The position numbers and the translations under genes were made by a program. Below, in pieces: positions 27,371 through 36,182 of a stretch of 64,000 nucleotides of DNA. The number at the start of each line of letters is the position of its first letter. The first letter of the stretch is position 1. Below the pieces are notes generated by a model. It was not told where the DNA came from. It saw nothing but the letters and a program-made list of their open reading frames with translations, and did not search any database. The stretch comes from Azospirillum sp. (lineage in GTDB: Bacteria > Pseudomonadota > Alphaproteobacteria > Azospirillales > Azospirillaceae), in assembly GCA_027486405.1 (NCBI GenBank), contig JAIXPD010000023.1, forward strand, positions 1 through 64,000, given 5' to 3'.

Positions 27371-27736
27371 CCGGGGAGAGGGGTGGGGTGAGGGGGTGGG
27401 GCAAGCCATCCCCCCATGACCCGGATGTTCCGGCGGGCGTTGCCGGGTGGGGTGGGACAGGCTAGGAATAAAGACCCCAAACCCCACCCGGAGCCGCCGC
27501 GATGCGCCCCACCCCTGCCCCGTTCGGTCGCGTTGGTCCGGCCCGTGCGCCGCAGGGCGGTGTGCGCCGTGCAACCGGTGAACAGCGCGCCGGAATCTGT
27601 TTCACGGTGTTTCAAACGTTCCATTCGCCCCGGCGTGGCCTTTCCCGCGCGGGCGCGGTGATCGGCTGTTGCGTGGAATCGTTCCAGGCGTATGGTGTGG
27701 CCGCCTGCGGATTGCCAGAGTTTTGAGACGCCGATC
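27371..27736. other. intergenic region before the DHA2 exporter
   Basis: This 366-bp stretch contains GC-rich, partly repetitive DNA (GGGGTGAGGGGGTGGGG) next to the mobile element, then unremarkable sequence. Short reading frames here lack family features and are not called. A weak promoter-like pair (TTGCGT, then TATGGT after 17 bp, near 27669-27697) lies upstream of the exporter start. Confidence 0.4.
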
Positions 27737-29314
27737 ATGCCCTCCCCCAAAGCCACCCCGTCCCGGCCCGACACCACCGCCACACAGGCGGAAAACGACC
27801 GCCCGGTCTTCACGCACAGCGAGATCGTCAGCGTGTTCAGCGGCGTGGCGCTGGCCATGCTGATGGCGGCGATGGATCAGACCATCGTGGCGACGGCGCT
27901 GCCGACCATGGCCGGGGAGCTGGGTGGGCTGGAGATGCTGCCCTGGGTGGTCACGGCCTATCTCCTGGCCTCCACCACCACGACGCCGATCTATGGCAAG
28001 CTGTCGGACCTCTATGGCCGCAAGCGGGTGTTGGAGGTGGCGATCCTGCTGTTTCTGGCCGGGTCGGCGCTGTGCGCGGCGGCGCAGACGATGACGCAGC
28101 TCATCCTGTTCCGCGCCTTGCAGGGGTTGGGCGGCGGCGGGTTGATGGCGCTGGCCTTCACCATCATCGGCGATGTCGTCGCCCCGCGCGAACGCGGGCG
28201 GTATCAGGGGATGATCGGCGGGGTGTTCGCGCTGGCCAGCGTCGCCGGGCCGCTGTTGGGCGGGGCCTTCACCGAAACCATCGGCTGGCATTGGATTTTC
28301 CTCATCAACCTGCCCATCGGGGTGGCCGCCCTGGTGATGACGCGGCGCACGCTGGGCCGCCTGCCGTTGGGCCGGGCCAAGCCGACCATCGACCTGCCGG
28401 GCGCGCTGCTGCTGACCGGCGCGGTGACGAGCCTGCTGGTGGTGGCGACGCGCGGCGGCGCGCCGGGGTTGGAATGGACCTCCCCGCTCTGCCTGGGGCT
28501 GGCCGGGGGTGGGGCGGCGCTGCTCGCCGCCTTTGTGTGGCACGAGGGGCGGACGGCCGAACCCATCCTGCCGCTGCCGCTGTTCCGCCTGCCGGTGGTG
28601 GCGGTCGCCACGCCGGTGGTGGCGGTGTCGGCCATGGTGCTGTTCGCCGGGATCGTCTTTCTGCCGCTGCATCTGCAACTGGTGCAGGGGACCAGCGCCA
28701 CCGCGTCGGGCCTGATGCTGCTGCCGATGGTGCTGGGCATGACCTGTGGCGCGGTCGGCGGCGGGCGGCTGATCGCCAAGACCGGACGCTACAAGCTCTA
28801 CCCGCTGGCCGGTCTGGCGCTGGCCGCCGCCATGTATCTGGCCTTGGGCCTGCTGCCCTGGGTGGCCGGGAACGGGCTGTGGTCCACCGTGATCCTGGTC
28901 CCGCTGGGCATGGGGTTGGGGCTGGTCATGCCGGTGATGACGGTGGCGGTGCAGAACGCGGTGGCGCAACGCGATCTGGGCGCGGCGACGGCGGCGGTCG
29001 GCTTCTTCCGCTCGCTGGGCGGGTCGGTCGGGGTCGCGGTGTTCGGGGCGGTGTTCAACGCCACCGTGTCGGACCGGCTGGACGCGGTGGGCCTGTCGGG
29101 CCGCGCGGTGCTGGAGCATGGCGCGTCCGCCCTGGCCGGTCTGCCCGACGGCGTGAAGGCCGGGGTTCTGGCGACGCTGGAGCACGGCTTTGCCACCCTG
29201 TTCCTGCTGGCCGCCGGGCTGGCGGTGCTGTCCTTCGCCCTGTCGCTGTTTCTGGAGGAGCTGCCGCTGCGCTCCGGCTCCACCAGCGCCAAGGAGGAAG
29301 AAGCGGCGGCGTGA
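27737..29314 (+). CDS. DHA2-family (EmrB/QacA-type) multidrug exporter
   Basis: The 525-residue protein is an inner-membrane drug/proton antiporter with about 14 hydrophobic segments. The first helix carries the DHA2 signature AAMDQTIVATALPTMAGEL, the loop 2-3 motif is YGKLSDLYGRKRVLE, and motif C appears as GGVFALASVAGPLLGGAFTETIGWHWIFLINLPIG. This last string is characteristic of the EmrB/QacA group. ATG at 27737 is chosen; the upstream in-frame extension has no features. There is no adjacent EmrA-type adaptor gene, so it may work alone. Substrate unknown. Confidence 0.9.
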   Translation: MPSPKATPSRPDTTATQAENDRPVFTHSEIVSVFSGVALAMLMAAMDQTIVATALPTMAGELGGLEMLPWVVTAYLLASTTTTPIYGKLSDLYGRKRVLEVAILLFLAGSALCAAAQTMTQLILFRALQGLGGGGLMALAFTIIGDVVAPRERGRYQGMIGGVFALASVAGPLLGGAFTETIGWHWIFLINLPIGVAALVMTRRTLGRLPLGRAKPTIDLPGALLLTGAVTSLLVVATRGGAPGLEWTSPLCLGLAGGGAALLAAFVWHEGRTAEPILPLPLFRLPVVAVATPVVAVSAMVLFAGIVFLPLHLQLVQGTSATASGLMLLPMVLGMTCGAVGGGRLIAKTGRYKLYPLAGLALAAAMYLALGLLPWVAGNGLWSTVILVPLGMGLGLVMPVMTVAVQNAVAQRDLGAATAAVGFFRSLGGSVGVAVFGAVFNATVSDRLDAVGLSGRAVLEHGASALAGLPDGVKAGVLATLEHGFATLFLLAAGLAVLSFALSLFLEELPLRSGSTSAKEEEAAA

Positions 29315-29429
29315 CAAAGCGCCGTCAAAGCGCCATCAAAACGCCGTCGGGGGGGGCTGGCAACGCGCCGCCCCCTCCCCATATGTCATCCGTGACCCAT
29401 GCGTTTTTTGTCAGTCCCGCTGTGACCTG

Positions 29430-29462
29430 AAGGCCCGCCCACTCCCGGCGGGCCTTCTTTCT
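29430..29462 (+). terminator. terminator between convergent exporter and sensor-kinase genes
   Basis: A perfect 10-bp stem (AAGGCCCGCC at 29430-29439 and GGCGGGCCTT at 29447-29456) with a 7-base loop is followed by CTTTCT. It lies between two convergent genes and could serve both. Confidence 0.8.
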
Positions 29463-29480
29463 ATCGGGAGTCTTGGGACG

Positions 29481-30959
29481 TCAGAGCGCCCGCAGTTCGG
29501 CGGGAAAGACCAGGGCAACGCGCAGGCCCGGCCCGTTGTCGGCCAGTTCCAGCCGTGCGCCGTGCAGCGAGGCCACCGCGTCCACCAGACTCAGGCCCAG
29601 CCCGTTGCCGGGCGAGGCCCGCGCCGTATCCAGCCGGACGAAGCGTTGCAGCACCTTGGCCCGCGCCTCCTCCGGGATGCCGGGGCCGTTGTCGGCCACG
29701 GTGACGCGGGCGGCCTGCCCGGCGGCGGGGCCGTCCAGCCGCAGGGTGATCGCCCCGCCCTCCGGCGTGTATTTGATGGCGTTGTCGAGCAGGTTGGACA
29801 CCGCCTGTGCCAGCAATTGGCCGTTGCCGCGCACCGGGACGCTGGCTGGCCCCATCCCGGTGGGGATCTCCACGGTCAGGCGCTGGCCGCGCTCCTCCGC
29901 CACCGGTTCATAGAGGTCGGCGGCGAGTTGCACGACGTCGCGCAGATCGACCGGGACGAAATCGTTGCGCTTGGCCCCCGATTCCGCCTCCGCGATCGAC
30001 AGCAGGGCGGTGAAGGTGGCGATCAGCCGGTCGGCCTCGGCGATGGTGTCCTGCAGGACGCTGCGGTAATGCTCCGCGTCATCGGTCTCGCGGATCAACG
30101 CCAGTTCGATGCGGGAGCGCAGGCGGGTGAGCGGCGTGCGCAGATCATGGGCCACGCTGTCCGTCACCTGCCGCATCCCGGTCATCAGCCGTTCCAGCCG
30201 GTCGAGCATGGCGTTGAGGTTGCCCGCCAGCCGGTCGATCTCGTCGCCGCCGCCAAAGCGCGGCACCCGGTCGCTGAGATCGCCCGCCATGATCTGGCGG
30301 GTGGTGCGGTTGATCGCCTCGATCCGCCGCATCGCGCCCCGGCTGACCAGCAGCCCGCCGCCCAAGCCCAGCATCGCCGTGGCCGCGATGATCCAGCCCA
30401 GCGAGCGCACCATGCGGTCGCTCAACTGGTCCAGCTCGCTCATGTCGCGCCCCACCAGCAAGCGGAACTGCCCCGGCAGGGTGAAGGTCATCGCCTGCGC
30501 GGTGGAGGGCCGGTTGTGGACGCCGCTGCTGTCCGACACCTTGAAGTGGGACCAGCCGTTGGCGCTGGGGACCACATCGGGCCAGCGCGACAGGTTGCCC
30601 GCCAGGATGCCGCCATTGGCGGTGGTCAGCAGATAGATGGCGTTGTTGTTGACCACGGCGCTGCGCCCGCGCACCAGTTCCACCAGCCCGGGCAGGCCGT
30701 ATTTGGTGTAGTGGTCGTTGAACGCCTCCACCTCCAGCGCCACGGTTTCGCCGATCTCCTCGCTGAGAAAACCGGCGGTGGTGCGGTAGACGACGACCAG
30801 GATCAAGCCGACCGACAGCACGAACAGCACGAGATAGAGGGCCGACAAACGAACGGCGGTGGTGCGGAGCAACCGCAACACCGCCGCCACGCACAACCGG
30901 AATCGCGAGCGCGCCGCCTCTCCCGCCGCCCCCGAAGAAGACGATGAAGATGCGGACAT
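29481..30959 (-). CDS. sensor histidine kinase (HAMP, HisKA, HATPase)
   Basis: The 492-residue kinase has two membrane helices (about 36-60 and 186-206) that bracket a periplasmic sensor domain of unknown ligand. Next come a HAMP segment (RRIEAINRTTRQIMAGDLSDRVP, 211-233) and a dimerisation/phosphoacceptor region with H271 in SVAHDLRTPLTRL. The C-terminal ATPase has DNAIKYT, DNGPGIP and GNGLGLSLV. It overlaps the OmpR-type regulator gene by the TGATG junction and is clearly its partner. The N-terminal 30 residues are Ser/Arg-rich and cytoplasmic. The pair lies beside a DegP-type protease gene, so an envelope-stress role is possible by context only. Confidence 0.92.
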   Translation of the reverse strand: MSASSSSSSGAAGEAARSRFRLCVAAVLRLLRTTAVRLSALYLVLFVLSVGLILVVVYRTTAGFLSEEIGETVALEVEAFNDHYTKYGLPGLVELVRGRSAVVNNNAIYLLTTANGGILAGNLSRWPDVVPSANGWSHFKVSDSSGVHNRPSTAQAMTFTLPGQFRLLVGRDMSELDQLSDRMVRSLGWIIAATAMLGLGGGLLVSRGAMRRIEAINRTTRQIMAGDLSDRVPRFGGGDEIDRLAGNLNAMLDRLERLMTGMRQVTDSVAHDLRTPLTRLRSRIELALIRETDDAEHYRSVLQDTIAEADRLIATFTALLSIAEAESGAKRNDFVPVDLRDVVQLAADLYEPVAEERGQRLTVEIPTGMGPASVPVRGNGQLLAQAVSNLLDNAIKYTPEGGAITLRLDGPAAGQAARVTVADNGPGIPEEARAKVLQRFVRLDTARASPGNGLGLSLVDAVASLHGARLELADNGPGLRVALVFPAELRAL

Positions 30960-31642
30960 CAGGACGCCGCCCGCAGGCTGTACCCCGCCCCGCGCACCGT
31001 GTGGATCAGGGGCGTGGAGAAATCCTTGTCGATCTTCTGGCGCAGCCGGGCGATGTGCACGTCGATGACGTTGGTCTGGGGATCGAAATGATAATCCCAG
31101 ACATTCTCCAGCATCATCGTGCGGGTGACGACGCTGCCGGCGTTGCGCATCAGATACTCCAGCAGCGCGAATTCGCGCGGCAGCAGATCGATGGCCTTGC
31201 CCGCCCGGCGCACGCCGCGCGTCAGCAAATCCAGCTCCAGATCGGCAACGGCCAGCTTGGTTTGCGGCTGCGCCGCGCCGCGACGGCGGACCAGCACCTC
31301 GATCCGCGCCAGCAATTCGGAAAAGGCGAAGGGCTTGGTCAGGTAATCGTCGCCACCCGCCTTCAGCCCCTTCACCCGATCCTCCACGCTGCCCAGCGCG
31401 GTGAGGAACAGCACCGGCGTGTCGTTGCCCGCCGCCCGCAGCACCTGGACCAGCGACAGCCCGTCGCGCCCCGGCAGCATGCGGTCAACGATCATCACGT
31501 CGTAATGCTCGCCACCGGCCAGATAGAGGCCTTCCTTGCCGTCGTGGGCGACATCGACCACATGCCCGGCCTCCTTCAACCCCTTGGCGAGGTAGCTGGC
31601 GGCCTGCTGGTCGTCTTCAATGACGAGGACTTTCATGTCCAT
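30959..31642 (-). CDS. OmpR/PhoB-family response regulator
   Basis: The 227-residue regulator has an N-terminal receiver domain with acidic pocket E9-D10-D11, phosphoacceptor D53 in VMIVDRMLPGRDG, and K103 in YLTKPFAF. A C-terminal winged helix (about 130-225) has the OmpR-type stretch LPREFALLEYLMRNAGSVVTRTMMLENVWDY...VDVHIARLRQKID. It should bind direct repeats upstream of target genes when phosphorylated by the kinase encoded just after it. ATG at 31642 and ATG at 31636 are both plausible. It starts 52 bp after the stop of the DegP-like gene, and all three genes may be transcribed together. Confidence 0.93.
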   Translation of the reverse strand: MDMKVLVIEDDQQAASYLAKGLKEAGHVVDVAHDGKEGLYLAGGEHYDVMIVDRMLPGRDGLSLVQVLRAAGNDTPVLFLTALGSVEDRVKGLKAGGDDYLTKPFAFSELLARIEVLVRRRGAAQPQTKLAVADLELDLLTRGVRRAGKAIDLLPREFALLEYLMRNAGSVVTRTMMLENVWDYHFDPQTNVIDVHIARLRQKIDKDFSTPLIHTVRGAGYSLRAAS

Positions 31643-31694
31643 CAGTGTAGCTCCCCCAAACCGCCGGGCCAAGCGCGCCGGGGCGCGATCCCGA

Positions 31695-33272
31695 TCAGGC
31701 CTTCAGCTTCAGCGCGACGAAGGTTTCGTTGCCCTGGCGGTTGATCAGGACCAACACCGCCTTCAGCCCGGCCTTTTCCGCTTCGGCCACCTTGCGGGAG
31801 ACGTCGGCGGGGGTCTTCACCGGCTCGTCGCCGACGCGCACGATGATGTCGCCGGTGCGGATCGGGGTTTCGGTCTTCGGGGCCAGACCGGTGACGACCA
31901 CGCCCTTCACGGTCTCGTCCACGCCCAGACGCTTGCGGGTCGCGGGGTCGAGCGTGGCCAGCTTCAGGCCCTGGACGGCTTCGCCGCCCGCGCCATGCTC
32001 GCCCTTGCCCGTGTTGGCGGCGACCTGGGTGTCGGCCAGACGGTCGATGTGGACGGACACCGTCTTTTCCTGGCCCTGGCGGACGATCTTCACATCCACC
32101 TTGTCGCCCGCCTTGGTGTCGGCCACCCGGCGGGTCAGGTCGCGCAGGGTGTCCACCGGCTTGCCATCGTAGGAGACCACCACGTCGCCGGGGCGCAGAC
32201 CGGCGCGGGCGGCCGGGCTGTCGGGCGTGACCTCGGCCACCAGCGCGCCCTTGGCGTTGGGCAGGCCGACGCTGTCGGCCAGATCGGGCGTGACCTCCTG
32301 AATCTTGACGCCCAGCCACCCGCGTTCGACCTTGCCGTTCTCCTTCAACTGGGCGACCACCTCCTTGGCAAGGTTGGAGGGGATGGCGAAGCCGATGCCG
32401 ACCGACCCGCCGTTGGGCGAATAGATCGCGGTGTTGATGCCGATCACCCGGCCCGACAGGTCAAAGGTCGGCCCGCCGGAATTGCCCCGGTTGATCGCGG
32501 CGTCGAGCTGGAAATAATCGTCGTAGGGGCCGCTGTGGATGTCGCGGCCACGGGCCGACACGATGCCCTTGGTCACGGTCCCACCCAGGCCAAAGGGATT
32601 GCCAACGGCCATCACCCAATCGCCGACGCGGGTCTTGGCGCTGTCGGCCCAATCCACGGCGGGAAAGGGCTTGTCGGATTTGACCTTCAGCAGGGCGATG
32701 TCGGTCTTGGCGTCGCGCCCGACCAGGGTGGCGGGAAAGGCGGTTCCGTCCTGAAGCGTGACGGTGATCTCGCTGGCCCCGTCGATGACGTGGTTGTTCG
32801 TCACCACATAGCCCGCCGGGTCGATGATGAAACCGGAACCGAGCGCGCCGGATTTGCCGCGCGGCGCGCCCTCCTCATCCTCGTCCGGCCCGGCGTTGGG
32901 GCCTTGCTGGTCCTGGAAGCGGCGGAAAAACTCCTCGAACGGCGATCCCGGCGGGAACATCGGCACACCGGGAACGCGGCGTTGCGCGTTGGCGGTCGGC
33001 TTGGCCTCCTGCGTCGCGGCGATGTTGACCACGGCCGGGCTGACGGCGGCGGCGAGATCGGCAAAGCTGCGCGGGGCCAGATCGGTCTGCACGGCCACCG
33101 ATGGAACGGGCACCGGCGGCACGGCCTGGGCGTGGGAGGCGGCCCAACCGGTCAGGGCCGGGCCGGTCAACACCGTCGTGCCAAGCAGCACAGCGACGAC
33201 CGCCCGGCGCAGGCGCTGCGGGCGCGTCGGGGTGGTGGTGGCCGAGCGGGCGGGAAAAACGGTGGTGCTCAT
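31695..33272 (-). CDS. DegP/MucD-type periplasmic serine protease with two PDZ domains
   Basis: This is an S1C (HtrA) protease for periplasmic quality control. The 525-residue precursor has a signal segment (about 21-50) ending in AHAQA. The protease domain has the complete triad: H161 in VVTNNHVID, D191 in AKTDIALLKV and S265 in NRGNSGGP. Two PDZ domains follow (about 325-415 and 435-520). A flexible acidic loop (GPDEDEEGAPRG, about 128-139) lies before the first strand, in the position of the LA loop. I chose ATG at 33272, which gives a normal signal peptide; an upstream in-frame start adds unlike sequence. The two-component genes downstream make co-regulation likely. Confidence 0.94.
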   Translation of the reverse strand: MSTTVFPARSATTTPTRPQRLRRAVVAVLLGTTVLTGPALTGWAASHAQAVPPVPVPSVAVQTDLAPRSFADLAAAVSPAVVNIAATQEAKPTANAQRRVPGVPMFPPGSPFEEFFRRFQDQQGPNAGPDEDEEGAPRGKSGALGSGFIIDPAGYVVTNNHVIDGASEITVTLQDGTAFPATLVGRDAKTDIALLKVKSDKPFPAVDWADSAKTRVGDWVMAVGNPFGLGGTVTKGIVSARGRDIHSGPYDDYFQLDAAINRGNSGGPTFDLSGRVIGINTAIYSPNGGSVGIGFAIPSNLAKEVVAQLKENGKVERGWLGVKIQEVTPDLADSVGLPNAKGALVAEVTPDSPAARAGLRPGDVVVSYDGKPVDTLRDLTRRVADTKAGDKVDVKIVRQGQEKTVSVHIDRLADTQVAANTGKGEHGAGGEAVQGLKLATLDPATRKRLGVDETVKGVVVTGLAPKTETPIRTGDIIVRVGDEPVKTPADVSRKVAEAEKAGLKAVLVLINRQGNETFVALKLKA

Positions 33273-33452
33273 GGCGGTTGCACTCCAAATCACTGGGCAT
33301 CCAAAGACCGGGGGATCAAACCGTCCGGCGTTGACAGCCAAAATAGGGAGGTGCCGCTGTCCGGCGTCTTGCCGGTGGATGAAAAGTTTTTCAGGCAGGA
33401 TGGCGGGATTGTGGCGCGAACCGATCAGCCCACCCGCATCAACGCGAAGCGA

Positions 33453-33782
33453 TCAACGCGGCTGCGCGCCCAAATCCTCGAACACCATGCCTTTGGCCCC
33501 TTTGAAAAAACGGCCCTTGCCGTTCACCGTCATCTGCGGTTGGCCGGGCTGGGGGGAGAAGGTGGCGGCGTAGTAGCAATCATGCTGGCCGGGCTTTTCC
33601 TTGGAATCGACGCAGCCCTGTTTGCGGAAACCGTCGAAGGCGCGGAAGGGGATGCCCTGGCGCTCCAGCGCCTTGCGGGTGTGGCCCTCCACCAGCGCCC
33701 GCATGTCGCTTTCCGATGGCTCCCCGGAACAGCCCGCCAGCGCGGGCAGACACAGGGCCATGACGGCCAACGCGCGTTTCAT
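33453..33782 (-). CDS. small lipoprotein of unknown function
   Basis: The 109-residue precursor begins MKRALAVMALCLPALAGC, a classic type II signal with lipobox LAGC (Cys18), so the mature protein is lipidated. The rest is hydrophilic. It contains two further cysteines (GCVDSKEKPGQHDCYYAATF) about 13 residues apart that could form a disulfide, and a short beta-rich end (PQMTVNGKGRFFKGAKGMVFEDL). I do not recognise a family. It stands 15 bp upstream (in gene order) of nothing related: the REC gene at 33797 precedes it on the same strand with a 14-bp gap, so both may share a transcript. Confidence 0.75.
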   Translation of the reverse strand: MKRALAVMALCLPALAGCSGEPSESDMRALVEGHTRKALERQGIPFRAFDGFRKQGCVDSKEKPGQHDCYYAATFSPQPGQPQMTVNGKGRFFKGAKGMVFEDLGAQPR

Positions 33783-33796
33783 CGCAACGGTCTGTG

Positions 33797-34204
33797 TCAC
33801 CGCCCGCCCAACAGCCGATCCACCCGCTCCTTCAGGGCGGCCAGCGACGGCGGCTTGACGACGAAGCCGTTCACGCCCAGCGCCATCGCCTGCTTCACGA
33901 TTTCGGATTCGGTGTGGTTGGTCAGGAACACCACCGGGGCGTTCGGGTTCGCCGCCTCCCCGCTGGCGCGCAATTGGGCGAGGAATTGCAGGCCCGACAC
34001 CGGTTTCATGTCGATGTCGCAGACGATCAGATCGGGTTTGGTGCGGATGCATTCCTGCATGCCGGTTTCGCCGTTGTCGGCCTCGGCAATCGCGGTGAAG
34101 CCGATCTGGGTCAGGATCTGCACGATGGTGCGGCGAACGAAGGGCTGGTCTTCGATCACGAGGATGCGAAACGCGCCATAATCGACCGGTTGCTTGTCCA
34201 TCAT
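33797..34204 (-). CDS. single-domain response regulator (CheY-like)
   Basis: The 135-residue protein is a lone receiver domain. The acidic pocket is E18-D19 in LVIEDQPFVRRT, the phosphoacceptor is D63 in LIVCDIDMKPVSG, and the conserved Lys lies in FVVKPPS near the end. The start could be either of two adjacent ATGs (34204 or 34201). With no output domain, it should act by protein contact, for example on a motor, kinase or cyclase. It lies next to a diguanylate cyclase gene and is separated from it by a 180-bp promoter region with a possible operator. Confidence 0.9.
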   Translation of the reverse strand: MMDKQPVDYGAFRILVIEDQPFVRRTIVQILTQIGFTAIAEADNGETGMQECIRTKPDLIVCDIDMKPVSGLQFLAQLRASGEAANPNAPVVFLTNHTESEIVKQAMALGVNGFVVKPPSLAALKERVDRLLGGR

Positions 34205-34263
34205 CGCCTCTCCACCCAAACGCCTTGCACCGATTGCCAAAAAACGGATCGGCTGCTGTGTCT

Positions 34264-34277
34264 TGTTCGCTTGAACA
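34264..34277. promoter_or_regulatory. possible operator: TGTTCGCTTGAACA palindrome
   Basis: A perfect inverted repeat TGTTC-GCTT-GAACA lies 60 bp upstream of the receiver-protein start. It resembles a dimeric regulator site but does not match the alphaproteobacterial LexA box (direct GTTC repeats). No regulator can be assigned. Confidence 0.3.
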
Positions 34278-34385
34278 CAGGATCATGCATACTGTCTGAC
34301 GTCGCAATCGGCAACCGCAACCCGGTTACAAGTTTCGACAATATGATGATTTTCCTGCAAAACAACGCGCGGGCCGCGCGATGGG

Positions 34386-35729
34386 TCATGGGGCCGATGA
34401 CGGGGCGGATTCCCGTTGTGGATCGGCCAGCTCCACCCGGTTGCGCCCGTTGGTCTTGGCGGCGTAGAGCGCCCGGTCGGCGCGTGCCAAGGCCCGCTCG
34501 ATCGTCACATCCCCCTCCCGGCACAGGGTGACGCCGATGCTGATGGTCATGCGCAGCGCGCCGCTGGGACAGGCGATGTCGGTCGCGGCCAGGCGCGTGC
34601 GCAGCCGCTCCGCCACCTCCCGCGCGGCGGACAAATCGGTTTCCGGCAGGATGACGGCGAACTCCTCGCCCCCCAACCGGCCGATGTGGTCGGTGTCGCG
34701 CAACTCCGCCTGACAGACCGCCGCCAGCGCGCACAGGGCCTGATCGCCCACCGCGTGGCCGAACCGGTCGTTGATCGTCTTGAAACGGTCGATGTCCAGC
34801 ATCAGCACCGACACCGGATGGCCGTAACGGCGCAGACGCGCGATCTCCACCTCCGCCAACTCCCAAAAGCGGCGGCGGTTGTGCAGGCCGGTCAAGGGAT
34901 CGGTCGTTGCCATCCGCCGCAACTCCGTCTCCACCCGCTTGCGTTCTGACACGTCGCGGATGACGGCGGTGTAAATCCGCCCATGGGCGTGGCGCATCTT
35001 GGCGATGGACACCTCGGCGGGGAATTCGCGGCCGTCGCGGGTCAACCCCGCCACCTCGCGCCGGGACGCCATGACGCGGGACTGGACCGGCCCGGCGGCG
35101 AATTCGGCAACGCTGGCCTCGTGCCCCGCGCGCAGGGCCTCGGGAATCAGGATCGACAGCGGTTGTCCCAGAATCTCGGCGGCGTCATAGCCGAACAGCC
35201 GTTCCGCCGCCTGGTTGAACAGGGTGATGGTCAAGCGTTCGTCGGCGGTCAGGATGGCGTCCTGCGCCAAACCGATGATGCCCTGCAACCGCTCTTCCGA
35301 CAGGCGCAGATCCTCTTCCAGCCGCTTGCGGGCGATGGCGTGCTGAACGGCCCGCCACATCAGCGGCCCGTCGGTCTGGCCCTTCACCAGATAATCCTGC
35401 GCCCCGGCCTCCAGGATGTGCAGGGCGAAATCCTCGTCGTCGAAGCCGGTCAACACCACCAGCGGCAGGGAGGGAATCTCCGAGCGCAGACGGGCGACGG
35501 TGTCCAGGCCAAAGCTGTCGGGCAGGGACAGATCCAGCAACACCACGTCGCAGGCGTTGCGTTCCAGCCACGCCAACGCGTCGCGCAGGGACGTCACCCG
35601 CGTGACCTGGGAACGGCGGCCATAGGGGCGCAGCGCGCGCACCACCAGCGTGGCGTCGGCGTCGTCATCCTCCACCACCAAGATCGCCGTCAGCCGAGCC
35701 GGGTTTGCGGCAAGGGATGCCTCGCTCAT
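34386..35729 (-). CDS. diguanylate cyclase, REC-PAS-GGDEF
   Basis: The 447-residue protein makes cyclic di-GMP from GTP under control of a receiver. Domains in order: receiver (about 14-130, D66 in VVLLDLSLPDSFG), a PAS/PAC module (about 142-265, ILTADERLTITLFNQAAERLFGYD...YTAVIRDVSERKR), and a GGDEF domain (about 275-440). The active-site motif is GGEEF at 353-357. The inhibitory I-site RDTD at 344-347 sits exactly five residues before it, so product feedback is expected. No membrane segment is seen. It is the last gene of the overlapping sensory set that starts at 40191, separated from the REC gene by 12 bp. Confidence 0.93.
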   Translation of the reverse strand: MSEASLAANPARLTAILVVEDDDADATLVVRALRPYGRRSQVTRVTSLRDALAWLERNACDVVLLDLSLPDSFGLDTVARLRSEIPSLPLVVLTGFDDEDFALHILEAGAQDYLVKGQTDGPLMWRAVQHAIARKRLEEDLRLSEERLQGIIGLAQDAILTADERLTITLFNQAAERLFGYDAAEILGQPLSILIPEALRAGHEASVAEFAAGPVQSRVMASRREVAGLTRDGREFPAEVSIAKMRHAHGRIYTAVIRDVSERKRVETELRRMATTDPLTGLHNRRRFWELAEVEIARLRRYGHPVSVLMLDIDRFKTINDRFGHAVGDQALCALAAVCQAELRDTDHIGRLGGEEFAVILPETDLSAAREVAERLRTRLAATDIACPSGALRMTISIGVTLCREGDVTIERALARADRALYAAKTNGRNRVELADPQRESAPSSAP

Positions 35730-35741
35730 CGCCGCCCCCCG

Positions 35742-36182
35742 TCAGCGTGGCAACCGCACAACGCGGAACCAGTATTCTTCCACGCTTTTGATCGCATCAA
35801 AGAACGCGTCCATATCCATTGGCTTGGTAATAAAACTGTTGGCCCCCAGCAAATAGCTGGCGTTCACATCCCGATCAACATCCGATGTGGTCAGGACCAC
35901 GACCGGAATGGTTTTCAGGTCCGGGTCGGCCTTCAACGCCTGCAACACCGCCCGCCCATCCAGGCGCGGCATGTTGAGGTCGAGCAGGATCAGATCGGGC
36001 CGGGACGCGCCGACAAACCGATCCTGGCGGCGCAGATACTCCAGCGCCTCCACCCCGTCGCGGACATGGTTGATCCGGCACAGGATGCGCCCCTCGCGCA
36101 ACGCCCGCTTGGCCAGACCGGCGTCGGCGGGATCATCCTCGACCAGCAGAATGTCGAACGGCGTGCTGTCGTCCTGAATCAC
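35742..36182 (-). CDS. Rcp1-like single-domain response regulator
   Basis: The 146-residue receiver domain has D16-D17 in LLVEDDPADAGL, phosphoacceptor D68 in LILLDLNMPRLDG and the Lys in FITKPMDMDAFFDA. These features, with the long RRQDRFVGASRPD insert before strand 3, match the Rcp1 type of regulator that pairs with phytochrome-like histidine kinases. The start is GTG at 36182, overlapping the stop of the upstream kinase (GTGA). This supports a phosphotransfer pair. There is no output domain. Confidence 0.9.
   Translation of the reverse strand: MIQDDSTPFDILLVEDDPADAGLAKRALREGRILCRINHVRDGVEALEYLRRQDRFVGASRPDLILLDLNMPRLDGRAVLQALKADPDLKTIPVVVLTTSDVDRDVNASYLLGANSFITKPMDMDAFFDAIKSVEEYWFRVVRLPR

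Noticed and set aside
27416..27726. Two short plus-strand frames between the mobile element and the DHA2 exporter
   Set aside because: Pro/Arg/Ala-rich composition with no motif, overlapping each other in different frames; no ribosome site.
34264..34277. LexA/SOS box upstream of the receiver gene
   Set aside because: The alphaproteobacterial box is a direct GTTC-N7-GTTC repeat; this is an inverted GTTC-N4-GAAC.
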